The translations under genes were made by a program, and so were the position numbers. Of a stretch of DNA of 64,000 nucleotides, positions 30,382 to 39,377 are shown piece after piece. The notes below the pieces were generated by a model. That model did not search any database and was not told where the DNA came from. It saw only the letters and a program-made list of their open reading frames with translations. This stretch comes from Streptococcus marmotae (GTDB lineage: Bacteria; Bacillota; Bacilli; Lactobacillales; Streptococcaceae). Within the stretch, counting starts at the first letter, position 1, and every line of letters starts with the position of its first letter. The stretch spans positions 1,819,501 to 1,883,500 of the forward strand of contig NZ_CP015196.1 in the NCBI RefSeq assembly GCF_001623565.1. Direction: 5' to 3'.

Positions 30382-31035
30382 ATGCGGGTAGAAGAACTTC
30401 AAGACCAATTGAAGGCAGTTGCGTCTGTCGAAGAGGCAGAGAAAATGGCGGCCTACCTTCGCAACCAATTTCCTTTTTTGGGGGTGAGAGCTAGCTTACG
30501 CAGGAAAATCAGCAAGGAATTTTTTAAGCCTTATCAGAAGAATCCTATTGATTGGAACTTTGTCGAGCAGGCCTGGGCTAATCCCTACCGTGAAATCCAT
30601 TATACAGCAATTGATTACCTGGCTATGAATAAAGGAAAGTTGACGCCTGAGGATTTGCCTCGCTTGAAAACCTTGATTACAACGCATTCATGGTGGGACT
30701 CAGTCGATGGATTGGATAAAATTGCGGGGGAGATTGCTTTTTCTTATCCCAAGGCCAAATCTGTTTTACTGGACTGGAGTGTTTCTGATAATATCTGGTT
30801 GCGCAGGGTTGCGATTGACCACCAACTATTGCGCAAGCAAAATACAGATACGGAGTTGTTAGAGCAAATAGTGGTCAATAACCTCGGTCAAACAGAGTTT
30901 TTCATCAATAAAGCGATTGGCTGGAGTTTACGCGATTATTCCAAAGTCAATCCAGCTTGGGTGAGGGACTTTATTGCCAAATATGAAGAGAAAATGGCAC
31001 CTCTCAGCATTCGTGAAGCAAGTAAGTATATATAA
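30382..31035 (+). CDS. DNA alkylation repair protein, AlkD family
   Basis: 217 residues of HEAT-like helical repeats. AlkD enzymes remove positively charged alkylated bases without base flipping. TWWDSVDGLDK-type region (HSWWDSVDGLD) and DNIWLRRVAIDHQL hold the aromatic and Asp residues of the active groove. ATG 30382 (MRVEELQ) follows GGAGGAATAAGG. After the stop the same frame remains open for 34 codons of unrelated sequence (see the remnant below). Confidence 0.9.
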   Translation: MRVEELQDQLKAVASVEEAEKMAAYLRNQFPFLGVRASLRRKISKEFFKPYQKNPIDWNFVEQAWANPYREIHYTAIDYLAMNKGKLTPEDLPRLKTLITTHSWWDSVDGLDKIAGEIAFSYPKAKSVLLDWSVSDNIWLRRVAIDHQLLRKQNTDTELLEQIVVNNLGQTEFFINKAIGWSLRDYSKVNPAWVRDFIAKYEEKMAPLSIREASKYI

Positions 31036-31140
31036 AACAGCAATATCTGCTATATTATTGGTAGCCCAAAAAAGATTCGCCAGAAAATTGAAAAAGATGC
31101 AGGAGATGTGGTGGAAGTCCTCATTCAGCTACTGGTATAG
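31036..31140 (+). pseudogene. Remnant of a DUF1905/YdeI-like protein
   Basis: 34 codons, open from directly after the AlkD stop to TAG 31138. The part CYIIGSPKKIRQKIEKDAGD resembles the C-terminal half of DUF1905 proteins (CYIIG..K.IR.K..K..GD pattern). No start or ribosome site; it is what remains of a gene. Confidence 0.5.
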
Positions 31141-31180
31141 CTGATAGAGACTGCTATTCATGAACAAAAGAAAGAAAAAT

Positions 31181-31208
31181 TTGCATTAGCGATAAAATCT
31201 GCTATAAT
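31181..31208 (+). promoter_or_regulatory. Promoter of the asd small RNA
   Basis: TTGCAT (31181-31186), 16-nt spacer, TATAAT (31203-31208) preceded by TGC. Confidence 0.75.
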
Positions 31209-31213
31209 AGAAC

Positions 31214-31348
31214 CATGCGATGAGCCGAATGTGGCAGTAACCACTTTCACGCTAGGGAGGTCAAAACGCAGGAGCGGACCTTGATAAGTTGTGTGAACCT
31301 GCTTATCACACGAAAGTGCCCCTGACCAGGAGAAATCCTGGTCTTTTT
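31214..31348 (+). ncRNA. asd RNA motif, structured small RNA
   Basis: About 135 nt between a strong promoter and a strong terminator (GACCAGGA, GAAA loop, TCCTGGTC, T run, 31324-31348), lying just before asd. Inner pairings include CACTTTC near 31242-31250 with GAAAGTG near 31313-31319, and GTGTGA/TCACAC around 31287-31312. Place and layout agree with the asd RNA motif described for Streptococcus and relatives, whose function is unknown. Whether it is a separate RNA or a leader of asd is open; the terminator suggests a separate RNA. Ends are predicted. Confidence 0.75.
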
Positions 31349-31458
31349 GTTTCTGCCTTTTCATCTTTTTATCGTAAACATCTTTTCATTTACTGAAAAA
31401 AAGTGTATAATAGCAAGCGTAGATAAATTTTTAGAAAATTCGAAAAAAGAGGTAGTTT

Positions 31459-32535
31459 ATGGGATATACAGTAGCTGTTGTTGGTGCAACTGGTGCAGTT
31501 GGTGCACAGATGATTCAGATGTTGGAAGAGTCAACCTTGCCGATTGACAAGGTACGGTATTTGGCATCTGCTCGTTCAGCTGGTAAGGTCTTGCAGTTCA
31601 AAGGACAAGATGTGACGATTGAAGAGACAACAGAAGATGCCTTTGAAGGTGTCGATATTGCCCTTTTCTCAGCAGGCGGTTCTACATCAGCTAAGTACGC
31701 ACCCTATGCCGTAAAAGCCGGAGCGGTTGTGGTGGACAATACCTCGTATTTCCGTCAAAATCCTGATGTGCCATTAGTAGTACCAGAAGTCAATGCGCAT
31801 GCATTAGATGCTCATAAAGGAATTATTGCTTGTCCAAACTGCTCTACCATTCAAATGATGGTAGCCTTAGAACCTGTTCGTCAAAAATGGGGCTTGGACC
31901 GCATTATCGTATCAACCTACCAAGCTGTTTCTGGAGCTGGTATGGGAGCGATTTTAGAAACACAGGCCCAACTTCGTGCAGTTTTAAATGATGGCGTAGC
32001 ACCAAAAGATGTAGAAGCGAATATCTTACCTTCTGGTGGTGATAAGAAGCATTATCCAATCGGATTTAACGCTCTTCCACAAATCGATGTCTTTACAGAC
32101 AATGATTACACCTACGAAGAGATGAAAATGACCAACGAGACCAAGAAAATTATGGAAGATGATAGCATTGCGGTTTCTGCGACTTGTGTGCGTATTCCAG
32201 TTTTATCGGCTCATTCAGAATCTGTTTATATTGAAACAAAAGAAGTAGCACCGATTGAGGAAGTCAAAGCAGCAATTGCAGCCTTTCCAGGTGCTGTATT
32301 AGAAGATGATGTCGCTCATCAGATTTACCCACAAGCCATCAATGCTGTTGGAAAACGTGAGACTTTTGTCGGTCGTATCCGTAAAGATTTGGATGCTGAA
32401 AAAGGAATTCATATGTGGGTTGTTTCAGATAATTTATTGAAGGGAGCGGCGTGGAACTCTGTTCAAATCGCTGAAACCCTACATGAACGTGGATTGGTTC
32501 GTCCAACGGAAGAAATTGTTTTTGAATTAAAATAA
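31459..32535 (+). CDS. asd: Aspartate-semialdehyde dehydrogenase
   Basis: 358 residues. It reduces aspartyl phosphate to aspartate semialdehyde, the branch to lysine/peptidoglycan precursors and threonine-methionine. NADP fold [12 protein letters not shown] at the start; catalytic Cys128 in [14 protein letters not shown] precedes the start. dapA follows after 28 bp, so the two form the lysine branch operon. Confidence 0.97.
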   Translation: MGYTVAVVGATGAVGAQMIQMLEESTLPIDKVRYLASARSAGKVLQFKGQDVTIEETTEDAFEGVDIALFSAGGSTSAKYAPYAVKAGAVVVDNTSYFRQNPDVPLVVPEVNAHALDAHKGIIACPNCSTIQMMVALEPVRQKWGLDRIIVSTYQAVSGAGMGAILETQAQLRAVLNDGVAPKDVEANILPSGGDKKHYPIGFNALPQIDVFTDNDYTYEEMKMTNETKKIMEDDSIAVSATCVRIPVLSAHSESVYIETKEVAPIEEVKAAIAAFPGAVLEDDVAHQIYPQAINAVGKRETFVGRIRKDLDAEKGIHMWVVSDNLLKGAAWNSVQIAETLHERGLVRPTEEIVFELK

Positions 32536-32563
32536 ATCAAATTTATCACTTAGGAGGAAAGCA

Positions 32564-33445
32564 ATGTCTTTAGAAGAATTGAGAAAAGCACGCATTATTA
32601 CGGCGCTTGTGACGCCTTTTCATGAGGATGGGAGTATCAACTTTAAGGCATTGCCTAAGTTGATTGAGCATTTACTTGCACACCATACGGAAGGGTTGAT
32701 TTTAGCTGGTACGACAGGAGAAAGTCCGACCTTAACCCATGAGGAAGAGTTGGAGTTGTTCGCAGAAGTACAGCGAATTGTTGCGGGTCGTGTGCCCTTG
32801 ATTGCGGGAATTGGAACCAACGATACACGGGATTCGATTGAGTTTGCACGTGAGGTTGCAGAATTTGGAGGTTTTGCTGCAGGGCTTGCAGTAACTCCCT
32901 ACTATAACAAGCCAACGCAAGAAGGGCTGTATCAGCATTACAAGGCTATTGCAGATGCTAGTAGTTTGCCCATCATGGTCTATAATGTCCCAGGGCGTAC
33001 AGTAGCAGGTTTGACTGTAGAAACTTCTCTACGCTTGGCTCAACATCCAAACATTATCGCGATTAAGGATTGTACAGGAGTAGCTACGATTTCCCATTTA
33101 GTTGAGAATGCCCCTGAAGACTTCTTGGTCTATACTGGTGAAGATGGGGAGGCTTTCCATGCCAAGGCTCTAGGAGCACAAGGTGTGATTAGCGTAGCAG
33201 CTCATACCAATGGAGATGATTTTTATGCCATGTTTGATGCCTTGGATAAGGGAAATGTAGCAGAGGCAGCAAGCATTCAGCGGAAATTATTGCCGAAAGT
33301 GGATGCTCTTTTCTCAACGACTAGTCCAGCTCCCCTAAAAGCTGTTCTCAATCATCAAGGATTTGAAGTAGGGCCACTTCGTTTGCCGCTGGTTTCTTGT
33401 ACAAAAGAAGAAGCAAAGGCAATTATCGCTGTTATGGAAAAATAG
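32564..33445 (+). CDS. dapA: 4-hydroxy-tetrahydrodipicolinate synthase
   Basis: 293 residues, TIM-barrel lyase condensing pyruvate with aspartate semialdehyde. Schiff-base Lys168 in IAIKDCTG, Tyr140 in VYNVPGR, and GTTGES near 49-54 are present. AGGAGG lies 8 nt upstream. It ends the asd-dapA unit with a terminator at 33454. Confidence 0.97.
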   Translation: MSLEELRKARIITALVTPFHEDGSINFKALPKLIEHLLAHHTEGLILAGTTGESPTLTHEEELELFAEVQRIVAGRVPLIAGIGTNDTRDSIEFAREVAEFGGFAAGLAVTPYYNKPTQEGLYQHYKAIADASSLPIMVYNVPGRTVAGLTVETSLRLAQHPNIIAIKDCTGVATISHLVENAPEDFLVYTGEDGEAFHAKALGAQGVISVAAHTNGDDFYAMFDALDKGNVAEAASIQRKLLPKVDALFSTTSPAPLKAVLNHQGFEVGPLRLPLVSCTKEEAKAIIAVMEK

Positions 33446-33453
33446 AAAATAGG

Positions 33454-33484
33454 AAACTCTGAAATGACCATTTTAGAGTTTTTC
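33454..33484 (+). terminator. Terminator of asd-dapA
   Basis: AAACTCTGAAAT pairs with ATTTTAGAGTTT (one G-T pair) in 33454-33481, followed by T. Confidence 0.85.
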
Positions 33485-33493
33485 TTCTTTCGA

Positions 33494-33524
33494 TTGACTT
33501 AGGGTAAGCACCAGCGTATATACT
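33494..33524 (+). promoter_or_regulatory. MerR-type promoter with 19-nt spacer
   Basis: TTGACT (33494-33499), 19-nt spacer, TATACT (33519-33524). An over-long spacer holding a GGT...ACC dyad (33502-33513) is the hallmark of promoters activated by MerR regulators. The merR gene starts 18 bp later. Confidence 0.65.
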
Positions 33525-33541
33525 AGAAATGAGGTGAGTAG

Positions 33542-33910
33542 ATGAATATTAAGAAGGCAAGTGAATTGTCTGGCTTGTCGAGCGATACCATTCGCTATTA
33601 TGAGAAAATTGGCTTAATTCCACCGATTCGGCGGACAAGTGCGGGTGTTCGTGATTTTAGCGAACAAGACTTGGCTGCTCTGGAATTTGTTCGTTGTTTT
33701 CGGAGTGCAGGGGTTTCGGTTGAGCGGTTGATTGAGTATATCAGCCTGTGTCAAGATGGGGAAGATGAGCATGTAGAGGAACGCCGTGCGATTTTAGTCG
33801 ACGAGCGTGAGAAATTGCAGAAGAAAGCGGATGAGTTATTAGCAGCGATCAGCAGATTGGACTATAAGATTAAACACTATAAGGCAATTATGCTGGAGAA
33901 GGCGAAATAA
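33542..33910 (+). CDS. MerR family regulator, NmlR/AdhR-like
   Basis: 122 residues: winged helix (KKASELSGLSSDTIRYYEKIGLIPP), then a coiled-coil dimer helix (about 75-120) and no large effector domain. A single Cys52 in VRCFRSAGV corresponds to the thiol used by NmlR-type sensors of aldehydes and thiol stress. It is followed 96 bp later by an ABC exporter pair, which may be its target; self-activation from the 19-nt spacer promoter is likely. These are inferences. Confidence 0.88.
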   Translation: MNIKKASELSGLSSDTIRYYEKIGLIPPIRRTSAGVRDFSEQDLAALEFVRCFRSAGVSVERLIEYISLCQDGEDEHVEERRAILVDEREKLQKKADELLAAISRLDYKIKHYKAIMLEKAK

Positions 33911-34006
33911 TTTGCGGAAGTGAGCAGTTGGCAATCTCTGAACAACGATTTTATCACTTGTTCATGGTATAATGGAAACTCCATTGTGTAAACAGAAAGG
34001 AAAAGA

Positions 34007-35740
34007 ATGTCGATTATAAAAAATCTCTGGTGGTTTTTTAAAGAGGAAAAACGGCGCTATGTCATTGGGATTGCTTCCCTGAGCTTGGTCGCTGTTTTAA
34101 ATTTGATTCCGCCAAAAATTATGGGGCATGTTATCGATGCCATTACACGGAAAAGTTTGACAGGAAGTGAACTTCTGCTTCAGCTTTTCTACCTAATTCT
34201 TGCAGCCTTTGCTATGTATGGCTTGCGCTATGTATGGCGGATGTATATTTTAGGGACTTCCTACCGCTTGGGTCAGCTTATTCGTTACCGTTTGTTTGAT
34301 CATTTCACTAAAATGTCCCCTTCCTTTTATCAGAAACATCGGACAGGGGATTTAATGGCCCATGCCACCAATGATATTAACTCCTTGACTCGATTGGCTG
34401 GAGGGGGTGTCATGTCAGCGGTTGACGCTTCAATTACAGCTTTGGTAACTCTAGTGACGATGTTTTTTACCATTTCTTGGCAAATGACCTTGATTGCCGT
34501 ACTTCCCTTGCCCTTTATGGCTTTAGCGACAAGCAAACTTGGTCGAAAGACTCATGAAGCAACCAAGGGTTCTCAAGCGGCTTTTTCGGAATTAAACAAC
34601 AAGGTGCAAGAAAGTGTGGCTGGTATCAAGGTGACCAAGTCTTTTGGTTATCAAGAGGATGAAATCACCGCTTTTCAAGAAATCAATGAAATGGCCTTCG
34701 TAAAAAATATGCGTACCATGAGCTATGATGTGCTTTTTGATCCTCTAGTGCTCTTGTTCATCGGAGGTTCCTATGTCTTGACGCTTGCGGTTGGAGCTCT
34801 CATGATTGCCCAAGGGCAGGTAACGATTGGCGATTTGGTAACCTTTGTAACCTATTTGGATATGCTGGTTTGGCCCTTGATGGCAATTGGTTTTCTATTT
34901 AATATTGCTCAGCGGGGGCATGTTTCCTACGATCGAATTCAAAAACTCTTAGATCAAGAATCGGACATTCAAAATCCAGAACATCCTGTTGAGAGGATCG
35001 CAAATGGTCGTCTGGTCTATGATGTGGACCAATTCAGCTACGAAGATGACCAAACCTTATCGGATATTCACTTCGTTTTGGAAAAAGGACAGACCTTGGG
35101 CTTAGTGGGGCAAACGGGTTCTGGGAAGTCAACCTTGATTAAATTGTTATTACGGGAGCAAGATGTTAATCAGGGAAAGATTACCTTAAATGGTCACGAT
35201 TTGCGTGATTATCGTTTGTCTGACCTTCGAAGTTTAATTGGTTATGTACCGCAAGATCAATTCTTATTTGCGACGACGATTTTAGAAAATGTCCGTTTTG
35301 GCAATCCTTCTCTTTCGCTAGCAGAAGTCGAAGCGGCAACCAAACTCTCCCAAGTGTATGAGGATATTGTCGCCATGCCCGACGGTTTTTCTACCCTGAT
35401 TGGTGAAAAAGGTGTGTCTTTATCAGGCGGTCAAAAGCAGCGACTTGCCATGAGTCGGGCCATGATTTTAGACCCAGATATTTTGATTTTAGACGATTCG
35501 TTATCAGCTGTTGATGCTAAAACGGAACATGCCATTATCGAAAATCTTAAAGAAACTAGACAGGCTAAAACGACGATTATCTCAGCTCATCGCTTGTCAG
35601 CCGTTGTCCATGCAGATTTGATTTTGGTGATGCAAAATGGACAGATTATTGAGAGTGGTCGTCATGAGGATTTACTGAATCAAGGTGGTTGGTATGCCCA
35701 GACCTATGCTTCTCAGCAGTTAGAAATGGAGGAGATTTGA
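34007..35740 (+). CDS. ABC exporter half-transporter, degenerate-site subunit
   Basis: 577 residues; six membrane helices (about 15-300), then ATPase with GQTGSGKST, intact signature LSGGQKQR and Walker B LILDDSLSAVD where Asp replaces the catalytic Glu. This is the pattern of the first subunit of heterodimeric multidrug exporters (LmrCD, BmrCD, EfrAB type). AAAGGAAAAG precedes ATG 34007. The partner gene begins 1 bp after the stop. Confidence 0.92.
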   Translation: MSIIKNLWWFFKEEKRRYVIGIASLSLVAVLNLIPPKIMGHVIDAITRKSLTGSELLLQLFYLILAAFAMYGLRYVWRMYILGTSYRLGQLIRYRLFDHFTKMSPSFYQKHRTGDLMAHATNDINSLTRLAGGGVMSAVDASITALVTLVTMFFTISWQMTLIAVLPLPFMALATSKLGRKTHEATKGSQAAFSELNNKVQESVAGIKVTKSFGYQEDEITAFQEINEMAFVKNMRTMSYDVLFDPLVLLFIGGSYVLTLAVGALMIAQGQVTIGDLVTFVTYLDMLVWPLMAIGFLFNIAQRGHVSYDRIQKLLDQESDIQNPEHPVERIANGRLVYDVDQFSYEDDQTLSDIHFVLEKGQTLGLVGQTGSGKSTLIKLLLREQDVNQGKITLNGHDLRDYRLSDLRSLIGYVPQDQFLFATTILENVRFGNPSLSLAEVEAATKLSQVYEDIVAMPDGFSTLIGEKGVSLSGGQKQRLAMSRAMILDPDILILDDSLSAVDAKTEHAIIENLKETRQAKTTIISAHRLSAVVHADLILVMQNGQIIESGRHEDLLNQGGWYAQTYASQQLEMEEI

Positions 35741-35741
35741 T

Positions 35742-37488
35742 ATGAAAAAGCCAAATCAATGGATGGTTTTGAAACGACTCTTGTCCTATCTGAAGCCCTA
35801 TAAGTGGCTAACAACTTTGGCTTTGGGTTTACTGTTATTGACAACGGTTGTGAAAAATAGTATTCCTCTGATTGCCTCTCATTTTATTGACCATTATTTA
35901 AGTAATGTTAATCAAACTGCGGTCTTACTCTTGGTAGGCTATTACATGATGTATGTCTTGCAGACAGTGATTCAATATTTTGGCAATCTCTTTTTTGCGA
36001 AGGTCTCTTATAGTATTGTCCGTGATATTCGCAGGGATGCGTTTTCGAATATGGAGCGCTTGGGGATGTCTTATTTTGACCGCACGCCTGCTGGCTCGAT
36101 TGTCTCACGGATTACCAATGATACAGAAGCCATTTCGGAGATGTTTTCTGGGATTTTATCGAGTTTTATTTCAGCTATTTTTATTTTTAGCGTCACCCTT
36201 TATACCATGCTGATGCTGGATATTCGTCTGACTGCTTTAGTGGCACTCTTGCTTCCCCTCATTTTTCTTTTGGTCAATCTCTATCGGAAAAAATCCGTTG
36301 CCGTTATTACAAAGACCAGAAGTCTTTTGAGTGACATCAACAGTAAATTGGCTGAAAGTATTGAAGGGATTCGGATTGTTCAAGCCTTTGGTCAGGAAGA
36401 ACGCTTGAAGGCTGAGTTTGAGGCAATCAATCAAGAGCATGTTGTCTATGCCAATCGTTCGATGGCCTTGGATAGTTTGTTTTTTGCGACCTGCTATGTC
36501 GTTGTTGAAACTCCTAGCTTATGCGCTCTTGATGGCCTATTTTGGCTTTCACGGCTTAGAGGTAGGCATTTCAGCTGGGCTCATGTATGCCTTTATCCAG
36601 TATGTCAATCGCCTGTTTGATCCTTTGATTGAGGTGACACAGAATTTTTCGACCTTGCAAACCTCTATGGTTTCGGCAGGGCGTGTCTTTGACTTAATTG
36701 ATGAAAGGAATTTTGAGCCGAAGCAAGAAAATAGTTCTGCTCAGATTAAACAAGGAATCATCGAATTTCGTGATGTATCTTTTTCTTATGATGGTAAGCG
36801 ACAGATTTTGGATGGTATTTCCTTTCAAGTGAAGGAAGGGGAGACGATTGCCTTTGTTGGTGCTACGGGTTCTGGAAAATCTTCCATTATCAATGTCCTC
36901 ATGCGTTTTTATGAATTTCAGTCTGGTCAGGTCTTGATTGATGGTCAGGACATTCGCCAATTTTCACAGACTGAATTGCGCAAGAAGATTGGGCTGGTCT
37001 TGCAAGATCCCTTCCTCTATCATGGAACGATTGAGTCCAATATCAAAATGCACCAAGAGCTTTCCGACGAAGAAGTACAATTTGCGGCAGAATTTGTTGA
37101 TGCAGATCAATTTATCCAGAAATTACCTGGTAAATACCAAGCCCCTGTTACAGAGCGCGGTAGTAGTTTTTCTACTGGTCAACGGCAATTGCTAGCCTTT
37201 GCTCGGACAGTTGCAAGTAAGCCAAAGATTTTGATTTTGGATGAAGCAACAGCCAACATTGACTCGGAAACAGAGCAGATTGTTCAACATTCGCTGGAGA
37301 AAATGCGGAAAGGTCGAACAACGATTGCGATCGCCCACCGCTTGTCCACTATCCAAGATGCCAACTGTATCTATGTGTTGGATAAGGGTAAGATTATCGA
37401 AAGTGGTAGACATGAGGAACTACTGGCAAAAGCTGGTGCCTATCATAAGATGTATCAATTACAGGCAGGAATGCTGGAGCAATCTTAG
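35742..37488 (+). pseudogene. ABC exporter half-transporter, frameshifted at a T6 run
   Basis: The reading from ATG 35742 gives a normal membrane domain to MALDSLFF (about residue 247) and then goes out of frame, stopping at 36620. The other frame continues with LRPAMSLLKLLAYALL, a full ATPase domain (GATGSGKSS, degenerate signature FSTGQ, Walker B LILDEATANID, H-loop IAHR) to 37488. One T too many in the six T at 36480-36485 explains the shift; with five T the protein would be 581 residues. It is the natural partner of the preceding gene. Loss of function, slippage or sequencing error are possible. Confidence 0.85.
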
Positions 37489-37630
37489 AACCTGTATTCA
37501 CAATTCAGCACTTCTATCTAAGGCTAGTTTTAAGCTACTCATCGTTCGTTTTTTTCCAAATACAGTCCGTATTCCTTCAAAAAACAACCTTGATTAGCGA
37601 AAAAAGCACTTCACTTGTGTATACAGGTTC
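37488..37630. mobile_element. MITE-like element with 16-bp terminal inverted repeats
   Basis: 143 bp bounded by GAACCTGTATTCACAA (37488-37503) and TTGTGTATACAGGTTC (37615-37630), complementary at 15 of 16 positions. TTA flanks both ends (37485-37487 is TTA, 37631-37633 is TTA), a possible target duplication. The first base is the last base of the TAG stop of the ABC gene. There is no ORF inside. The call rests on structure only. Confidence 0.55.
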
Positions 37631-37652
37631 TTAAAATATACCATTTCTATCC

Positions 37653-37710
37653 AAAAAAACGAATGCTTCCTCGAAATCTCATCGGTTTCTGGAAACATTC
37701 GTTTTTTTAT
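37653..37710. terminator. Strong bidirectional hairpin terminator
   Basis: AAAAAAACGAATG (37653-37665) is exactly complementary to CATTCGTTTTTTT (37696-37708); the inside folds further. It can end transcription of the ABC operon. Confidence 0.8.
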
Positions 37711-37803
37711 AGAGTAGTACAAACCAGACAGTCCTCGTTTTTTGATTTCCAATCTCAGGTATCAATCGTCTCTTCCCTGGCTGTTGATATGCGTTAAACT
37801 GTT

Positions 37804-37904
37804 AATACTCGTCAAAAATCAAAGTCTGACGTCGTTAACTCACCTTGCTGAACTTCAGTTCTAGCTACGATTTCGTTGCCTAGTCAGATTTTGATTTTTA
37901 TACG
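37804..37904 (+). repeat. Dispersed intergenic repeat, copy B
   Basis: About 100 bp, aligns with the reverse complement of 2328-2430. It begins AATACTCGTCAAAAATCAAA and ends GATTTTGATTTTTATACG. Together with the blocks above it fills the 550 bp between the ABC operon and the flavoprotein gene, where I see no coding sequence. Confidence 0.7.
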
Positions 37905-38006
37905 TAATCTTCCAGATTACATTATTTTGTGAGTGAGCGAGGCATGCTCATCGTGGTTTGTCTCACTCCCAGACGATTGATGTATTGTAACCCTTTTCAT
38001 CATTTG

Positions 38007-38015
38007 TGATATAAT
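38007..38015 (+). promoter_or_regulatory. Promoter of the flavoprotein-Mga unit (extended -10)
   Basis: TGATATAAT, with TTGTAA 19 nt further upstream (37985-37990); the gene starts 22 bp later. Confidence 0.55.
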
Positions 38016-38036
38016 AAGGAAAATGGAGGAAATGGT

Positions 38037-39377
38037 ATGAAAATCATAATCGTAGGTGCATCTTTTGCAGGAATGAGTGCTGCCTTGGAATGTCATCAAT
38101 TGTATCCAGATGCTGATATTTTATTAATTGATAAGGAAGAAGTGGTCGGTTACTTTCCAAATGTCTTAAATTGGCAGTTGAAGGGAGAAATGAAGGCAGC
38201 TGCAGAAGCACAAAGTGGATTGGTGAATCAGATTAAGCAAACGACAATTGATTTTCGCTTGGGAGCAGAACTGGTTCAGCTAGATGCAGAAGACCAGTCC
38301 ATTATCATTCGACAGGCAAAAACTAGGACAACAGAAGTTTATGATGCCCTTATTTTAGCTATGGGGGCAAGACAAGTATGGGACTTTCCAGATAAAGGCT
38401 TGGGAGAGCGGATCTTGTCTTCCAAGTATTTTTCAGATGCCCAAGAAAGCTGGCAAAAAATCGAAAAAGCCCAGTCTGTCATCATCATTGGCGGAGGGCA
38501 AATTGGCTTAGAAAGTGTAGAAGCCTTGAGTCAGTTGCCGCTGTCTGTTACACTTTTTGAAGCTGAAACTTCTCCCTTAGCCAAATATGTCGATGAGGAA
38601 TTGATGCTGGACATTGAAGCTGAATTAAGAAAGCGTCATGTGAAACTTCATGTAGGAGAAACAGTCGAAACAATCTGCTTAACAGAGGATGGGAGCAAGG
38701 TTCGTGTTGAAACCCTAAAAGGTCAGTACGAAGCGGATTACCTACTCTTGGCAACGAATTTCCAACCCAATACAGATTTGGTTTCTGATGTTTTAGACTG
38801 CAATCCGGATCAGACCATTCAAGTAGATGAGTATTTACAAACGAGTCAGCCTCATATTTTTGCGATTGGCGACTTGATTCAGTTGCCATTTGCCTTTTTT
38901 GGTCAGGCTTATCTTCCTCTGATTAACCATGCGATGTTAACTGGTCGACTGGTGGCCTATAATTTAGTGTCTCCCAAGCGCCCTCTAAAAGAAGTTCAAC
39001 GCATTGTTTCCAGTCATCTTTTTGGCTACAATATGACAAGTGTTGGTTTGACAGAAAGGCAAGCTCAACTTTGGACAGACGTGGATTCCGTCCTCATAAA
39101 AGCTCCCTATAGTCAATGGGAGACAGAAGAATTAACCTTCAAATTGATTGTCCAACGCTCGGATGGTCGACTGTTAGGCGGTCAACTCCTGTCGACTTCT
39201 CGTCACATTCAGCAGATGAATACCTTGGCCTTGGCTATTTCAAATGGGATGACAGCTCAGGACATGGTCGAGCAAAGTTGGCTCTGTTTGCCACGTTATA
39301 CCAATCTGGTTCCGATTGTCATCGAAGCCTGTCAACGCTACCTTCACCAAAAAGAGGAGGTGAGTCATGCAGATTGA
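38037..39377 (+). CDS. NADH-oxidase-like flavoprotein lacking the redox cysteine
   Basis: 446 residues of the FAD/NAD(P) disulfide oxidoreductase class (Nox/CoADR subfamily): FAD loop IVGASFAGMSAA, NAD loop IIIGGGQIGLESVEAL, and FAD-binding IFAIGDLIQL. Typical Nox proteins carry Cys42 in an FLSCG-like loop; the corresponding stretch here reads EVVGYFPNVLNWQ without any Cys. The reaction may therefore be different, for instance peroxide-forming oxidation. GGAGG precedes ATG 38037. It overlaps the Mga-like regulator by 11 bp. Confidence 0.85.
   Translation: MKIIIVGASFAGMSAALECHQLYPDADILLIDKEEVVGYFPNVLNWQLKGEMKAAAEAQSGLVNQIKQTTIDFRLGAELVQLDAEDQSIIIRQAKTRTTEVYDALILAMGARQVWDFPDKGLGERILSSKYFSDAQESWQKIEKAQSVIIIGGGQIGLESVEALSQLPLSVTLFEAETSPLAKYVDEELMLDIEAELRKRHVKLHVGETVETICLTEDGSKVRVETLKGQYEADYLLLATNFQPNTDLVSDVLDCNPDQTIQVDEYLQTSQPHIFAIGDLIQLPFAFFGQAYLPLINHAMLTGRLVAYNLVSPKRPLKEVQRIVSSHLFGYNMTSVGLTERQAQLWTDVDSVLIKAPYSQWETEELTFKLIVQRSDGRLLGGQLLSTSRHIQQMNTLALAISNGMTAQDMVEQSWLCLPRYTNLVPIVIEACQRYLHQKEEVSHAD

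Noticed and set aside
31214-31348. SRP RNA (ffs) as identity of the small RNA
   Set aside because: The GGAAGCAGC-type SRP loop is absent, while position before asd fits the asd motif.
37615-37797. 60-codon plus frame after the MITE-like element
   Set aside because: It runs through the terminator hairpin and the repeat; not a gene.
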